Positions 1-8,345 of a DNA stretch of 64,000 nucleotides are shown here, piece after piece; the stretch's first letter is position 1; the number at the start of each line of letters is the position of its first letter. The stretch is taken from positions 30,319-94,318 of the forward strand of contig JAILIX010000099.1 of assembly GCA_024695065.1 (NCBI GenBank), written 5' to 3'. This DNA is from Fretibacterium sp. (lineage in GTDB: Bacteria; Synergistota; Synergistia; Synergistales; Aminobacteriaceae). Made by a program: the position numbers and the translations under genes. Under the pieces are notes generated by a model. That model had not been told where the DNA came from. It did not search any database and saw only the letters and a list, made by a program, of their open reading frames with translations.

Positions 1-235
1 TCAGTTCATGGGCCTCAAAGATAGCCGCGCTTTCCTCGCCCGCACTCTGCCGCGCCCTCTCGTAAAGGACGCGCTGCTGTTCCTGAACCCGGATCCGCGC
101 CTGCTCAAACCGGGCCAGTTCCGCTGCTGTGTCCTCCGTCAGCGAATCGTCAATGTCACAGACAGAAGCGCGGCAGATGCGTATCCTGCCTATCGCAATT
201 CCCTCTGCGGCCTTTATCCCGCCAGCCGTTCTCAT
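1..235 (-). CDS. ptsI: PTS Enzyme I (phosphoenolpyruvate-protein phosphotransferase), N-terminal part
   Basis: Enzyme I takes phosphate from PEP and passes it to HPr in the cytoplasm. Only the first 78 codons lie in the window; the gene runs off the left edge. The translation starts MRTAGGIKAAEGIAIG and reaches IFEAHEL, both typical of the Enzyme I N-terminal domain (the second is the well-conserved helix near residue 75). The ATG at 235 lies 14 bases after the HPr stop codon, so it is the last visible gene of the PTS operon. The active-site His lies outside the window. Confidence 0.9.
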   Translation of the reverse strand, partial: MRTAGGIKAAEGIAIGRIRICRASVCDIDDSLTEDTAAELARFEQARIRVQEQQRVLYERARQSAGEESAAIFEAHEL

Positions 236-249
236 GCTCCAGGCGTCCT

Positions 250-507
250 TTACAGGTTCTCTTTCAGGAACTTCTCGACGGCAGACGCGCACGCCTCCTC
301 GTCATCGCCCTCAACCTGCACGGTGACCGTGTCCCCCTGTTTGATGCCCATGCCCATGAGCTTCATCAGGGCCCCGACCCTGGCGCTCCTGCCGTCCCTG
401 ATAAAGGTGGTTGTGCTGCTGAACTTTTTGGCCTCCCTGCCGAGAAGCCCCGCAGGGCGCGCGTGAAGCCCCAGTGGATCTGTGATGGTGTAAGTAAATT
501 CCTTCAT
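250..507 (-). CDS. ptsH: Phosphocarrier protein HPr
   Basis: HPr carries phosphate from Enzyme I to EIIA. The protein is 85 aa, the normal length. LGLHARPAG holds the phosphorylated His15. The start ATG has AGGGAGA seven bases upstream. The usual regulatory Ser46 is replaced: aligning SARVGALMKL with the E. coli SASAKSLFKL segment puts Ala at position 46. Phosphorylation by an HPr(Ser) kinase at that site is therefore not possible in this copy. Position between crr and ptsI supports a role as general HPr of the operon. Confidence 0.95.
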   Translation of the reverse strand: MKEFTYTITDPLGLHARPAGLLGREAKKFSSTTTFIRDGRSARVGALMKLMGMGIKQGDTVTVQVEGDDEEACASAVEKFLKENL

Positions 508-550
508 GACGGTATCTCCCTTTTGCTCACTCTGTCAGGAGGAAGCAAGG

Positions 551-1030
551 CTAAAGGATCCCCTCGCCGAACTTCACTCCGTCGTAATCGCCGCTGTTGG
601 TCAGCAGAACGGCCACTGTCTCCGGGTGTCCGGCCGCCTTTATCTTGCCTCGGTCGAAGGTCATGATTTTCTGCCCCATCTTCACTCTGTCGCCCTCCCG
701 GACAAGGGGCTCAAAGCCGTCGCCTTTCATCGCCACGGTGTCCATGCCCACATGGATCAGCAAATCCATGCCGCCGGGCCCGGCAATGCCGATGGCGTGC
801 CGGCTGTCCGCCACAAAAGAGACCTCACCGTCAAAGGGGGCATAGATCACATTGTCCTCCGGCTCAATGCCCACCCCCTGCCCCAGCGTGCCGGCGGCAA
901 AAACGGGGTCGCCAATCTCCGTGTAGGGGATAACCTTGCCCAAAACGGGCTGGCCCACCTTCCCGGCGGAACAGAGGATGACCGGGGTCATCACCATCTC
1001 CTCCACACATTTTCGATAATCCAGCGCCAT
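551..1030 (-). CDS. crr: PTS glucose-type EIIA component (Crr-like)
   Basis: Cytoplasmic EIIA receives phosphate from HPr and hands it to the EIIB domain of the permease. The 159-aa protein has the glucose-type EIIA beta-fold signatures VIYAPFDGEV and LLIHVGMDTV; His93 in the latter is the expected phospho-His, with His78 as its partner. The ATG at 1030 was chosen because it has a GGGGG Shine-Dalgarno and gives the family length; an in-frame extension upstream runs into the HAD gene and is not homologous. It sits 16 bases after the HAD gene and 43 bases before ptsH, and probably serves the EIICB at 2020-3456. Confidence 0.92.
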   Translation of the reverse strand: MALDYRKCVEEMVMTPVILCSAGKVGQPVLGKVIPYTEIGDPVFAAGTLGQGVGIEPEDNVIYAPFDGEVSFVADSRHAIGIAGPGGMDLLIHVGMDTVAMKGDGFEPLVREGDRVKMGQKIMTFDRGKIKAAGHPETVAVLLTNSGDYDGVKFGEGIL

Positions 1031-1046
1031 GAGGATCCCCCTTTTT

Positions 1047-1907
1047 TTACATAAGATCAAGTTCCGCAAAGGCCCGGAACAGGCCGTTTTCATCGACGGG
1101 CGGACACACAAGGTCCGCCATCTTCTTCAGGGCCCTTGCGCCGTTGCCCATACAGACGCTTGTGCCGACGGCCTGCATCATTTCCACGTCGTTCATGCTG
1201 TCACCAAAGCCAACGGTATCCTCCCGCGGGACACCAAATTTTTCACGGATTATCTCCACTCCCCGCCCCTTGTCGAACTTCCGGTTGATGAGCTCGCTGT
1301 TGATGATTCCCCCCCGCTCCTTCCATTCCTGGATGACGAAATGAAAATCCTTCTCCAGCTGAGCCATGGCCGCTTTCAGCTGTTCCAGCTTCAGGCACAG
1401 CACCACGACCTTGTAAATGGGGCTCCCGTCGTACCTGGACATGGGAAGCAGGCCCAGGTTGTCCACCAAAATCCGCCGCCACCGCTCAATCTCGCTGTTG
1501 CCCTCCGGCTGTCCGGATTCAGCCCCCTCATTCCTCGGAGACGAGAGAAGTTCCTTCAGGTTTTCGTCGCCCCAGGCGCCGTCCTTTGCCTCAATGGTGC
1601 AGAAGACGCCGCTTCGGTGCAGGATTTTTAACGCGACATCCCGCTGTCCGTCCGTCATGGGACAGTCGAACAGAATCTGCTCATCCCGGCCCGTCCCGAC
1701 AGCCACATACCCCCCCGCACAGGAGACCATACCGTCAAAGCCATACTTCAGAAGGGGTTTCAGCATATACGGGTTGCGCCCCGTGCAGAGGAATACCTTG
1801 TTCCCTTTTTCCCGCGCTTTTTTGATCGCCGCAGCCGCACTCTCCGGAGGGTCATTCTCCCCGGGACGGGTCAGCGTCCCGTCAATATCCAGAAAAATAA
1901 GCTTCAA
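1047..1907 (-). CDS. Cof-type HAD hydrolase (sugar phosphatase-like)
   Basis: A 286-aa HAD-superfamily phosphatase of the Cof/IIB type. Motif I is FLDIDGTLT with nucleophile Asp7 and acid/base Asp9; the C-terminal motif IV is VGFGDSMNDVEMM. The family dephosphorylates sugar phosphates or other small phosphate esters; the substrate cannot be read from sequence. Its place inside the PTS operon, between the EIICB gene and crr, suggests a role in disposing of or balancing phosphosugars that enter by this PTS. That is inference from context. Confidence 0.88.
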   Translation of the reverse strand: MKLIFLDIDGTLTRPGENDPPESAAAAIKKAREKGNKVFLCTGRNPYMLKPLLKYGFDGMVSCAGGYVAVGTGRDEQILFDCPMTDGQRDVALKILHRSGVFCTIEAKDGAWGDENLKELLSSPRNEGAESGQPEGNSEIERWRRILVDNLGLLPMSRYDGSPIYKVVVLCLKLEQLKAAMAQLEKDFHFVIQEWKERGGIINSELINRKFDKGRGVEIIREKFGVPREDTVGFGDSMNDVEMMQAVGTSVCMGNGARALKKMADLVCPPVDENGLFRAFAELDLM

Positions 1908-1969
1908 TCCATCCCCCTCTTACCCGCCTGTATCCAGTTCACGGAATGTGAATAAAAAGGCGCGGAGCA

Positions 1970-1988
1970 GGGGCTCCAGGGGAGCCCC
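1970..1988 (-). terminator. GC-rich hairpin between EIICB and HAD genes
   Basis: GGGGCTCC and GGAGCCCC form an 8-bp perfect stem with a 3-base loop in the 112-base gap below the EIICB gene. No U-tract follows in the transcript direction, so it is more likely an attenuator or mRNA stabiliser than a full terminator. Confidence 0.4.
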
Positions 1989-2019
1989 CCACTCCAGGCC
2001 TTCCTTAAAACAAGGTGAC

Positions 2020-3456
2020 TCAGATCATCTTCCTCAGTTCGTCATGGACAAACTGCACCTTTGTCCCCACCACGACCTGAACGCTGGTCTTGGAAGGACG
2101 GAAAACCCCCGGCACACCGGCGGACCTGATTTTCTTCTCGTCCACCTGGGTGTAATCGTTGACCTCGGCGCGGATACGCGTGGCGCAATAGTCAAACTCC
2201 TTCAGATTTGCCTTTCCGCCCAGCCCCTCAAGGATGATGGCGGCCATGGCCGTGAAGTCGTCGTTCCCCAGCTTGACGTGTTTCTCCGCCTCAAAGTCAT
2301 CATCCTCACGGCCCGGCGTCTTGAGGTTGAAGGCCGTGATGACGCCGCGGAACACGAAATAATAGACCACAGCAAAACCAAGACCAATGGGGATGATGAG
2401 AAGCGGGTTGACCGCCATGGGGGCCTTGAAGCTCAGAATGTAGTCCACCATACCGGCGCTGAAGTTGAAGCCGCAGCGCACGGGCAGCCAGGCGCAAAGC
2501 GCGGCGGAAACACCCGTGAGAATCGCGTGGACAATGTAGAGCACGGGAGCCATGAACATGAAGGAGAACTCCAGCGGCTCCGTGATGCCCGTGAAGAACG
2601 ACGCCAGTGCACCCGCCACCATGAGGCTCGCGACGACCTTTTTGCGCTCGGGACGGGCTGTGTGATACATCGCCAGAGCGCCCGCCACAAGGCCGAACAT
2701 CATCACGGGGAAGAAGCCGGTCATGTACATTCCCGTCACGCCCAGCGTTCCCGTGCCGGCCCAGAAGTTGCCCAGGTCGTTGATGCCCGCCGTGTCAAAC
2801 CAGAAGACGGCGTTCAGCGCGTGATGAAGGCCAAAGGGAATCAGAGCGCGGTTGAGCATGGCGTAGAGCCCAGCTCCCACGGGCCCCATGCCAAGGATAG
2901 AGATGCCGAACTGAACCAGGGAGTTGTAGACCACCGGCCACACATAGTACAGCACGATGGAGGCCACAATGGAGGCCAGCGCCGTCACGATGGCGACGCA
3001 GCGCCGCCCGCTGAAGAAAGCCAGCCAGTCTGGAAGGCGGGCATTCTTGAAGCGGTTATAGCAGCCTGCTCCGAGAAGACCGGCAAAGATACCGATAAAG
3101 GCGTTCTGAATTTTGCCGAAGGCCGCCGGGACCTGGGATACCTCCACGCCGCGGTACATGGCCACCGCGCCGCTGGACAGCAGCGTCGTGATCATGAGCC
3201 AGGAGACGAGGCCCGCCAGGGCGGAGGTGCCGTCCTTGTCCGACGCCATGCCGATGGACACGCCGATGGCGAAGAGGATGGGAATCTGGTCGATGATGGC
3301 AGACGCGGCCTTGATGCAGAACGCCGCATAGAGGCTGTTGGCTCCCCAGCCCGTGGGGTCGAGCCAGTAGCCGATGCCGTAGAGAATGCCCGCCGCCGGC
3401 AGACAGGCGACCGGGAGCATTAACGACTTGCCAATACGCTGAAGGTACTTCATCAT
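2020..3456 (-). CDS. nagE: PTS EIICB permease, N-acetylglucosamine/glucose family
   Basis: Membrane permease that imports and phosphorylates a hexose or N-acetylhexosamine. The 478-aa chain has an N-terminal EIIC domain with about ten hydrophobic segments, including GLHHALNAVFWF and FFTGITEPLEFSFMF, both hallmark EIIC-Glc/Nag motifs. A linker near 385-400 leads to the EIIB domain with KEFDYCATR; Cys424 is the phosphorylated residue. No EIIA domain is fused; the separate crr product supplies it. GGGAGG lies nine bases before the start. It is the promoter-proximal gene of the operon. N-acetylglucosamine versus glucose specificity is not certain. Confidence 0.85.
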   Translation of the reverse strand: MMKYLQRIGKSLMLPVACLPAAGILYGIGYWLDPTGWGANSLYAAFCIKAASAIIDQIPILFAIGVSIGMASDKDGTSALAGLVSWLMITTLLSSGAVAMYRGVEVSQVPAAFGKIQNAFIGIFAGLLGAGCYNRFKNARLPDWLAFFSGRRCVAIVTALASIVASIVLYYVWPVVYNSLVQFGISILGMGPVGAGLYAMLNRALIPFGLHHALNAVFWFDTAGINDLGNFWAGTGTLGVTGMYMTGFFPVMMFGLVAGALAMYHTARPERKKVVASLMVAGALASFFTGITEPLEFSFMFMAPVLYIVHAILTGVSAALCAWLPVRCGFNFSAGMVDYILSFKAPMAVNPLLIIPIGLGFAVVYYFVFRGVITAFNLKTPGREDDDFEAEKHVKLGNDDFTAMAAIILEGLGGKANLKEFDYCATRIRAEVNDYTQVDEKKIRSAGVPGVFRPSKTSVQVVVGTKVQFVHDELRKMI

Positions 3457-3476
3457 AACGCAATTCCTCCCTATCG

Positions 3477-3513
3477 GATTGAATTCAGCAGGGGGAAGCC
3501 CCCTGAAACCCTA
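3477..3513. repeat. Palindromic short repeat, divergent copy
   Basis: CAGGGGG-AAG-CCCCCTG followed by AAACCC, preceded by GATTGAATTCAG. It matches the pattern of the repeat family described at 44.3-47.5 kb (TTGAA..TCAGGGGG..CCCCCTGAAACCC). It sits between the terminator of the upstream gene and the start of the EIICB gene. Confidence 0.55.
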
Positions 3514-3515
3514 CA

Positions 3516-3547
3516 AAGACAGGGGGCCTGTCTCGGCCCCCTGTCTT
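3516..3547 (-). terminator. Rho-independent terminator after the oligopeptide-binding protein gene
   Basis: A 13-bp perfect stem (AAGACAGGGGGCC with its complement) and 6-base loop lies 16 bases downstream of the stop of the gene ending at 3563. In the minus-strand transcript it is followed by a short T-run (CTTTG). It separates this gene from the PTS operon. Confidence 0.8.
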
Positions 3548-3562
3548 GATCACTGACGGAGA

Positions 3563-5062
3563 TTACTCCTCGAAATAGACGTTGCGGAAGGAGTGGACCT
3601 CAAACGGGTCAACCTGGAACCCCTTGACGACCTTGCGGACACCGGCGGTTCCCACTTCGTTGTGCAGGTAAATCATCGGAAGCTGCTCGTTGATGTAGAG
3701 CTGCATTTCCTTATAGACCTTCGCGCGCTCCTCACCGTCCGGCAGACTGCGGCCCTTGGCCAGCAGTGAATCCAGCTTCTTGTCATCAAACGTGGTGTAG
3801 TTGGTGCCGGCGTTGGACTCCAGCAGCCCCGCCACAGCGTAGTCCGGATCAGGCACGGAAAGTCCCCAGCCCAGCAGGAACACGTCATGTGACCTCTGCT
3901 GAAGGGCCTGAAGGTACGCGCCCCACTCCTGCTGGACGATCTCGGTCTTGATGCCGAGCTCCGCCAGCTGAGCCTGGATGATCTGGGCCATGTCCACGCG
4001 CTCCTTGCGCTCGTTGGAACGGATGACGAAGCTGAGGGACGAAGGATCGACGCCGGCCTCTGCAAAGAGCTTCTTCGCCTTCTCCACGTCGCGCTCGTGA
4101 ACAGGCAGCTCGCCGTCAATGGAGTACTTCGTCACGGATGGAATGAGCGAACGGGGGCTCTTGCCCAGACCGCGGAACACCGCCGCCTCAATCCGCACTG
4201 TGTCCAGAGCCGCGAAAATAGCCTGACGCACTCTCACATCGTCAAAGGGCTTCTTGTGAACGTTGAAGCCCATGTAGGTGGTGGAGGGCAGGACGACGCG
4301 CTGAAGCTCCAGCTCCGGGTTTTCTTCGATGCGGGACACCTCGATGGGGGGAACGGGGTAGGCGATGTCGACAGCGCCGGTCTCCAGCTCGATGGTGCGG
4401 TTCGTGGGCTCCGGGATGGAGCGGACAGTCAGGGTCTTGTACTTCGCCTTCTCGCCCCAGTAGTCATCGAAGCGCTCGAAGGTGTAGTGGTCACCCTTCG
4501 CCCACTCCTTGAACTTGAACGGCCCTGTGCCGACGGGGTTCATGCCGTAGTCATCGCCCGCGGCCTCGACGGCCTTCTTGTTGACGATGTTGCCCCAGCT
4601 GTGGACCAGGGAGGAGAAGAAGGGGAAATTGACCTTCTTCAGGTGCAGGATGATGGTGTAGTCATCCACGATCTCCACGTTGTCCAGGTCCTGAGAGTAG
4701 GTGTGGATGTGGCTCCCGGCAGGGGTGTTGGCCCGCTCAAGGGAGAACTTCACGTCCTCGGCCTTCATCTCCTCGCCATTGTGGAACTTGACGCCCTTGC
4801 GCAGGACCATCTTGTAATCCTTGTCGGTCAGGAACTCCCAGCTCTCAGCCAGGCCGGGACGAATCGTGCCGTCGGGATTCAGGAAGATCAGCGTGTCATA
4901 GATGTGCGAGCACGCGCGGGAGGTCGGGTAGTCGTTGTGCCCGATGGGGTCCAGCGTCGTGGGGTCGTACTGGTCGGCCACGACGAGGGTGTCCTTCGCC
5001 GCGAACGCCGCGCCGCACAGCGCCAGCGTCAAAACCAAAGCCGCGATAAAGCTCTTTCTCAA
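3563..5062 (-). CDS. ABC transporter substrate-binding protein, oligopeptide/dipeptide family (SBP_bac_5)
   Basis: Exported binding protein that delivers peptides, nickel chelates or related solutes to an ABC permease. The 499-aa protein starts with a signal peptide ending near CGAAFAAKD. Family landmarks are TLDPIGHNDYPTSR near the mature N-terminus, GTGPFKFKEWAKGD in the middle, and the closing QLPMIYLHNEVGTAGVR. The start is a TTG at 5062 with AAGGAGAGG just upstream; a longer reading frame exists but adds charged residues before the signal peptide. No permease or ATPase is adjacent, so its partner must be elsewhere. An amidohydrolase lies 81 bases upstream on the same strand. Confidence 0.88.
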   Translation of the reverse strand: MRKSFIAALVLTLALCGAAFAAKDTLVVADQYDPTTLDPIGHNDYPTSRACSHIYDTLIFLNPDGTIRPGLAESWEFLTDKDYKMVLRKGVKFHNGEEMKAEDVKFSLERANTPAGSHIHTYSQDLDNVEIVDDYTIILHLKKVNFPFFSSLVHSWGNIVNKKAVEAAGDDYGMNPVGTGPFKFKEWAKGDHYTFERFDDYWGEKAKYKTLTVRSIPEPTNRTIELETGAVDIAYPVPPIEVSRIEENPELELQRVVLPSTTYMGFNVHKKPFDDVRVRQAIFAALDTVRIEAAVFRGLGKSPRSLIPSVTKYSIDGELPVHERDVEKAKKLFAEAGVDPSSLSFVIRSNERKERVDMAQIIQAQLAELGIKTEIVQQEWGAYLQALQQRSHDVFLLGWGLSVPDPDYAVAGLLESNAGTNYTTFDDKKLDSLLAKGRSLPDGEERAKVYKEMQLYINEQLPMIYLHNEVGTAGVRKVVKGFQVDPFEVHSFRNVYFEE

Positions 5063-5143
5063 AACAATCCTCTCCTTATTGAGAATTTTTCTATCCCAAA
5101 GGAAGCCCCGGCAGAGCCCCCTCAAGGTCCCAAAAATTTCTTT

Positions 5144-6313
5144 CTAACGATGCCAGACGGACTCGCCGTCAATCAGAGTCGCCACAACCCGAGTGCGGGC
5201 GTCCAGCGGGTCTCCGTCCCACACGGCAAGGTCCGCGTCCCTGCCCGTCTCGATAGTTCCCATGCGCCTCTCAAGTCCAAGGTGCTCCGCTGCATAGACC
5301 GTCAGGCTCCTCAGCGCCTCGTCAGGCGGCAGTCCCGCCTTCACGGCCAGAGCCGCGGAAACGACGGCATGCTCAATGGGAATGACGGGGTGGTCGGTGA
5401 TGAGGCAGAAGTGAACACCCGCCCTCCACAGGGCCGCAGGCGTGTCCCAGGACTTATTCTTCAGTTCTATTTTACACCGTGAGGAGAGTGTGGGGCCCAC
5501 AGCGGCATAAACTTTCTTCTCCGCCAGCCAGGGCGCGATGAGCCGCCCCTCCGTGCAGTGCTCAATAGTGTATTTCAGATGGAACTCCTCCGCAATGCGC
5601 ACCGCCGTCTGGATATCGTCCAGACGGTGGCAGTGGACGCGAAGCGGCATCTCGCGCTTCAGCACAGCGGCAAGGGCCTCCATCCCAAGATCCCGCTCAA
5701 AGGGCTCCTCTTTTTTCTGCGCGTCCTCTTCCTTGGCAAGGTAGTTCCGGGCCTGAACAAACGCGCTGCGCATCAGCGCCGCGTTGCCCATGCGCGTGGT
5801 GGGCAGTTTCTCTTTCGGTTTGTAGACGCTCACGGGGTTCTCCCCCAGCGCCGCTTTCATGCCGGAGGCGGGGATAACGGCCATGCGCTCCACGATATCG
5901 GGTTTTGTCTTCAGGGTCATCCCCTGCCCTCCGATGACGTTGGCGCTGCCAGGCAGAGCCTGCACACACGTCACGCCGCCGGACAACGCATCGTTAAAGG
6001 CTGTGTCCTGGGGGTAGAGCGCATCCAGCACACGGAGCTGCGGCGTGACGGGATCGGACATATCATTGTCGTCCACCAGAGCTTCCGGGAAATCCTCGGG
6101 GCAGACTCCAATGTGAGTGTGCGCATCAATAAGCCCCGGGGTCACACGAAAACCGGAGAGATCGACACACTCCACGCCATTCGTGTCAAAAACGCCGCCC
6201 ACCTGCGCAATTTTTCCATCCCTGATGAGGATGTCCCGTTGTTCAAAACCGTTGTCGGTCTTTCTGCCGGTCCAGACCAAGGCACCTTTAAGCCAGCGCA
6301 TTGTACGCTGCAA
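5144..6313 (-). CDS. Amidohydrolase family protein (imidazolonepropionase-like)
   Basis: A 389-aa metal-dependent hydrolase of the amidohydrolase superfamily. Metal-site motifs are DAHTHIG (His65, His67), RVHCHRLDD, TIEHCTEG and LITDHP, and the C-terminal beta-sandwich strand ends TGRDADLAVWDGDPLD. Members cleave cyclic amides, dipeptides or related C-N bonds; the substrate is not determinable. The start is a TTG seven bases after GGAGGGG, with an ATG four codons later as an alternative. Position upstream of a peptide-binding protein suggests peptide or amide catabolism. Confidence 0.85.
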   Translation of the reverse strand: MQRTMRWLKGALVWTGRKTDNGFEQRDILIRDGKIAQVGGVFDTNGVECVDLSGFRVTPGLIDAHTHIGVCPEDFPEALVDDNDMSDPVTPQLRVLDALYPQDTAFNDALSGGVTCVQALPGSANVIGGQGMTLKTKPDIVERMAVIPASGMKAALGENPVSVYKPKEKLPTTRMGNAALMRSAFVQARNYLAKEEDAQKKEEPFERDLGMEALAAVLKREMPLRVHCHRLDDIQTAVRIAEEFHLKYTIEHCTEGRLIAPWLAEKKVYAAVGPTLSSRCKIELKNKSWDTPAALWRAGVHFCLITDHPVIPIEHAVVSAALAVKAGLPPDEALRSLTVYAAEHLGLERRMGTIETGRDADLAVWDGDPLDARTRVVATLIDGESVWHR

Positions 6314-6392
6314 GGCAGATCCCCTCCCTGAAGAAAAGAAAAACTCCGTTTCCGGCCATTTTGAAAAAGATGGTAGAAACGGAGATACATTC

Positions 6393-6468
6393 TGGTAGCC
6401 CCAACGAGATTCGAACTCGTGTTTTAGCCTTGAGAGGGCTACGACCTAGGCCGCTAGTCGATGGGGCC
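6393..6468 (-). tRNA. tRNA-Glu (anticodon CUC)
   Basis: A full cloverleaf can be drawn on the minus strand: acceptor GGCCCCA pairs with TGGGGCT (one G-U), anticodon stem TAGCC/GGCTA with loop CTCTCAA giving anticodon CTC, and T-arm ACGAG-TTCGAAT-CTCGT. The 3' CCA (6393-6395) is encoded in the DNA. Anticodon CUC reads GAG, so this is tRNA-Glu. Confidence 0.95.
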
Positions 6469-6567
6469 GTTGAAAGTCAAAGAGGAATTTTCCACGTTTC
6501 CCAGAAGCCTTTCCTCTTCTCAACGAAGGAAATATTACCACAGGTTCCCAAATCGTGCAAGCCCCGT

Positions 6568-7863
6568 TTACAGACCTATCATTTCCGGGATGACCGTCGT
6601 CAGCGCCGGAAAGGTAATGACAATGAACTGCACGGCCAGCGCCACCAGAATGAAGGGCCATATCTTGCGGAACAGCTCTCCGATGGGGATTTTTCCGATG
6701 GCTGCAACGATGTAGTTGCACGCGCCCACCGGAGGCGTGATCAGGGCAATGGTGACATTCAGGGTCATGACGACACCGAAGTGGAAGGGGTCAATCCCGG
6801 CTCTGACGGCGAGGGGCGCGAAGATAGGCGTGAGCAGCGTGAGAACCGCCACCTCCTCCATAAACATACCGACAATAAACACGATGGCGGAGAGGGTGAT
6901 CAGCAGGAGCCACGGGCGCTCCAGAAGCCCCGCCCCGATGACGAAATCGCTGAACATCTGCGTCACGCGCTCATACTTGAGGTACCACCCCACCACGGAG
7001 GCCGCGCCCATGATCAGGAAAATCGCGCTGGAGCTGCGCACAGCCTCATACAGCGACTGGCCCAGGCCCCTGAGGGTGAGCTGGCGCGTGACGAGGAACC
7101 CCACGCCGATGCAGTACAGACAGGCCAGCGCGCCGGACTCCGTGGGCGTCACAATGCCCAGGACAATTCCCCCAATGATGATGACAGGGGCTGCCAGCGC
7201 CAGGACAGAACGCCGGAGAATGCGCCATTTAGCGCGTCTGACGGCGGCCGTATCCATGATGGGAACGTTGTACCTGCGCGAGTAGTACCAGTTCATAATC
7301 ATAAAGGCAAGGCCCAGAATGAAGCCTGGAATCACCCCCGCGGCAAACAGCCCGCCGATGGAGGAGTTGGTGAGCGAAGCGTAGATAATCATGAACACAC
7401 TGGGGGGGATGATGGGGCCGATCAGGGAACTTCCCGCCGTCAGCCCCGCGGCGTAGGCCCGGGGAAAACCCTCCTTCTCCATGGCAGGAATGAGGATGGA
7501 ACCCAGGGCGGAGGCGTCGGCGGCCGCGCTTCCGTTGACCCCGGCGAACACCACACTCCCCACGACATTGACATAGCCCAGCCCTCCCCGCACGGAACCC
7601 ACGATAAGGCGGCTGAAGTCCAGCAGCCGGTCCGTGAGCCCGGACCGGTTCATCAGAATGCCCGTCAGGATAAAGAAGGGCATCGCCATGAGCGTGAAGC
7701 CGTCCATCCCGCCATAGAACTGCTGAGGGATGACGCGCAGCAGGCCCAGGGGATCCGGCGTCCCAAGGATGCCCAGCAGACCGGTCATGAGGAGCGCCGC
7801 GTAGAGCGGAACCCCGATGAGCATCTGCCCCAGAAAAGTGAAGAACAGGATAATGTCGTACAT
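6568..7863 (-). CDS. dctM: TRAP transporter large permease DctM
   Basis: The large integral-membrane subunit of a tripartite ATP-independent periplasmic transporter, which drives solute uptake with an ion gradient. It is 431 aa with about twelve hydrophobic segments and the DctM signatures GVNGSAAADASALGSILIP and SSLIGPIIPPSVFMIIYAS. Its start codon overlaps the dctQ stop (TAATG), so translation is coupled. The solute is probably a carboxylate or amino acid but cannot be read from the sequence. Confidence 0.95.
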   Translation of the reverse strand: MYDIILFFTFLGQMLIGVPLYAALLMTGLLGILGTPDPLGLLRVIPQQFYGGMDGFTLMAMPFFILTGILMNRSGLTDRLLDFSRLIVGSVRGGLGYVNVVGSVVFAGVNGSAAADASALGSILIPAMEKEGFPRAYAAGLTAGSSLIGPIIPPSVFMIIYASLTNSSIGGLFAAGVIPGFILGLAFMIMNWYYSRRYNVPIMDTAAVRRAKWRILRRSVLALAAPVIIIGGIVLGIVTPTESGALACLYCIGVGFLVTRQLTLRGLGQSLYEAVRSSSAIFLIMGAASVVGWYLKYERVTQMFSDFVIGAGLLERPWLLLITLSAIVFIVGMFMEEVAVLTLLTPIFAPLAVRAGIDPFHFGVVMTLNVTIALITPPVGACNYIVAAIGKIPIGELFRKIWPFILVALAVQFIVITFPALTTVIPEMIGL

Positions 7864-8345
7864 TATTTCCTGTCCTTCCTGCGCTCAAAGCGGCTCGCGA
7901 CAAGGACAATCAGCAGCATCCCCATCCCGGCGGGCACCGCCATCAGAGGAACAGCGCGGGGAATCTTGAGGGCCATCGTCCTCATGGTCCAGCTGCCCAT
8001 GACGTTCTGCACGCCGTAGACGATGAGGACAACAAGCACCACCGCCTCAATGAGGAATGAGATAAAACGGCAAAAAGCCCGCCAACGGGGGGGAAGAACA
8101 TTGACCACAAAATCGATGGACATATTGTCCCCCGCCGCGAAGGCAGACGAAGCCCCGATGAGCACGAAGCCCACCATTGAAAAGCGTGCCAGCTCCTCCG
8201 TCCATACGAGGGATACCCCCGCTGTCTGCCGGGCAATGACGCCAACGGTGATGTCCGCGATATTGAGCACGAGAAAGCAGCAGCCGGCCACTGCGCTGAG
8301 CCGCACGATAAAGCGGCTCAGCCTGCTGAAAAAAGCTTCCATCAC
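7863..8345 (-). CDS. dctQ: TRAP transporter small permease DctQ
   Basis: The small four-helix membrane subunit that links DctP and DctM. It is 160 aa, with ARQTAGVSLVWTEELARFSM matching the DctQ signature (VxWxEExxR). Its 5' end overlaps dctP by four bases (GTGA), and an ATG immediately follows the GTG, so either may be the start. It lies between dctP and dctM in the standard order. Confidence 0.92.
   Translation of the reverse strand: MMEAFFSRLSRFIVRLSAVAGCCFLVLNIADITVGVIARQTAGVSLVWTEELARFSMVGFVLIGASSAFAAGDNMSIDFVVNVLPPRWRAFCRFISFLIEAVVLVVLIVYGVQNVMGSWTMRTMALKIPRAVPLMAVPAGMGMLLIVLVASRFERRKDRK

Noticed and set aside
1417..3423. Long plus-strand open frame opposite the PTS permease
   Set aside because: It is antisense to a well-supported EIICB gene; its product is His/Arg/Gly-rich low-complexity sequence typical of GC-rich shadow frames. 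Similar long frames opposite 6.3-8.0, 14.6-16.7, 36.8-38.6, 42.4-44.3 and 60.2-62.3 kb were dropped for the same reason.
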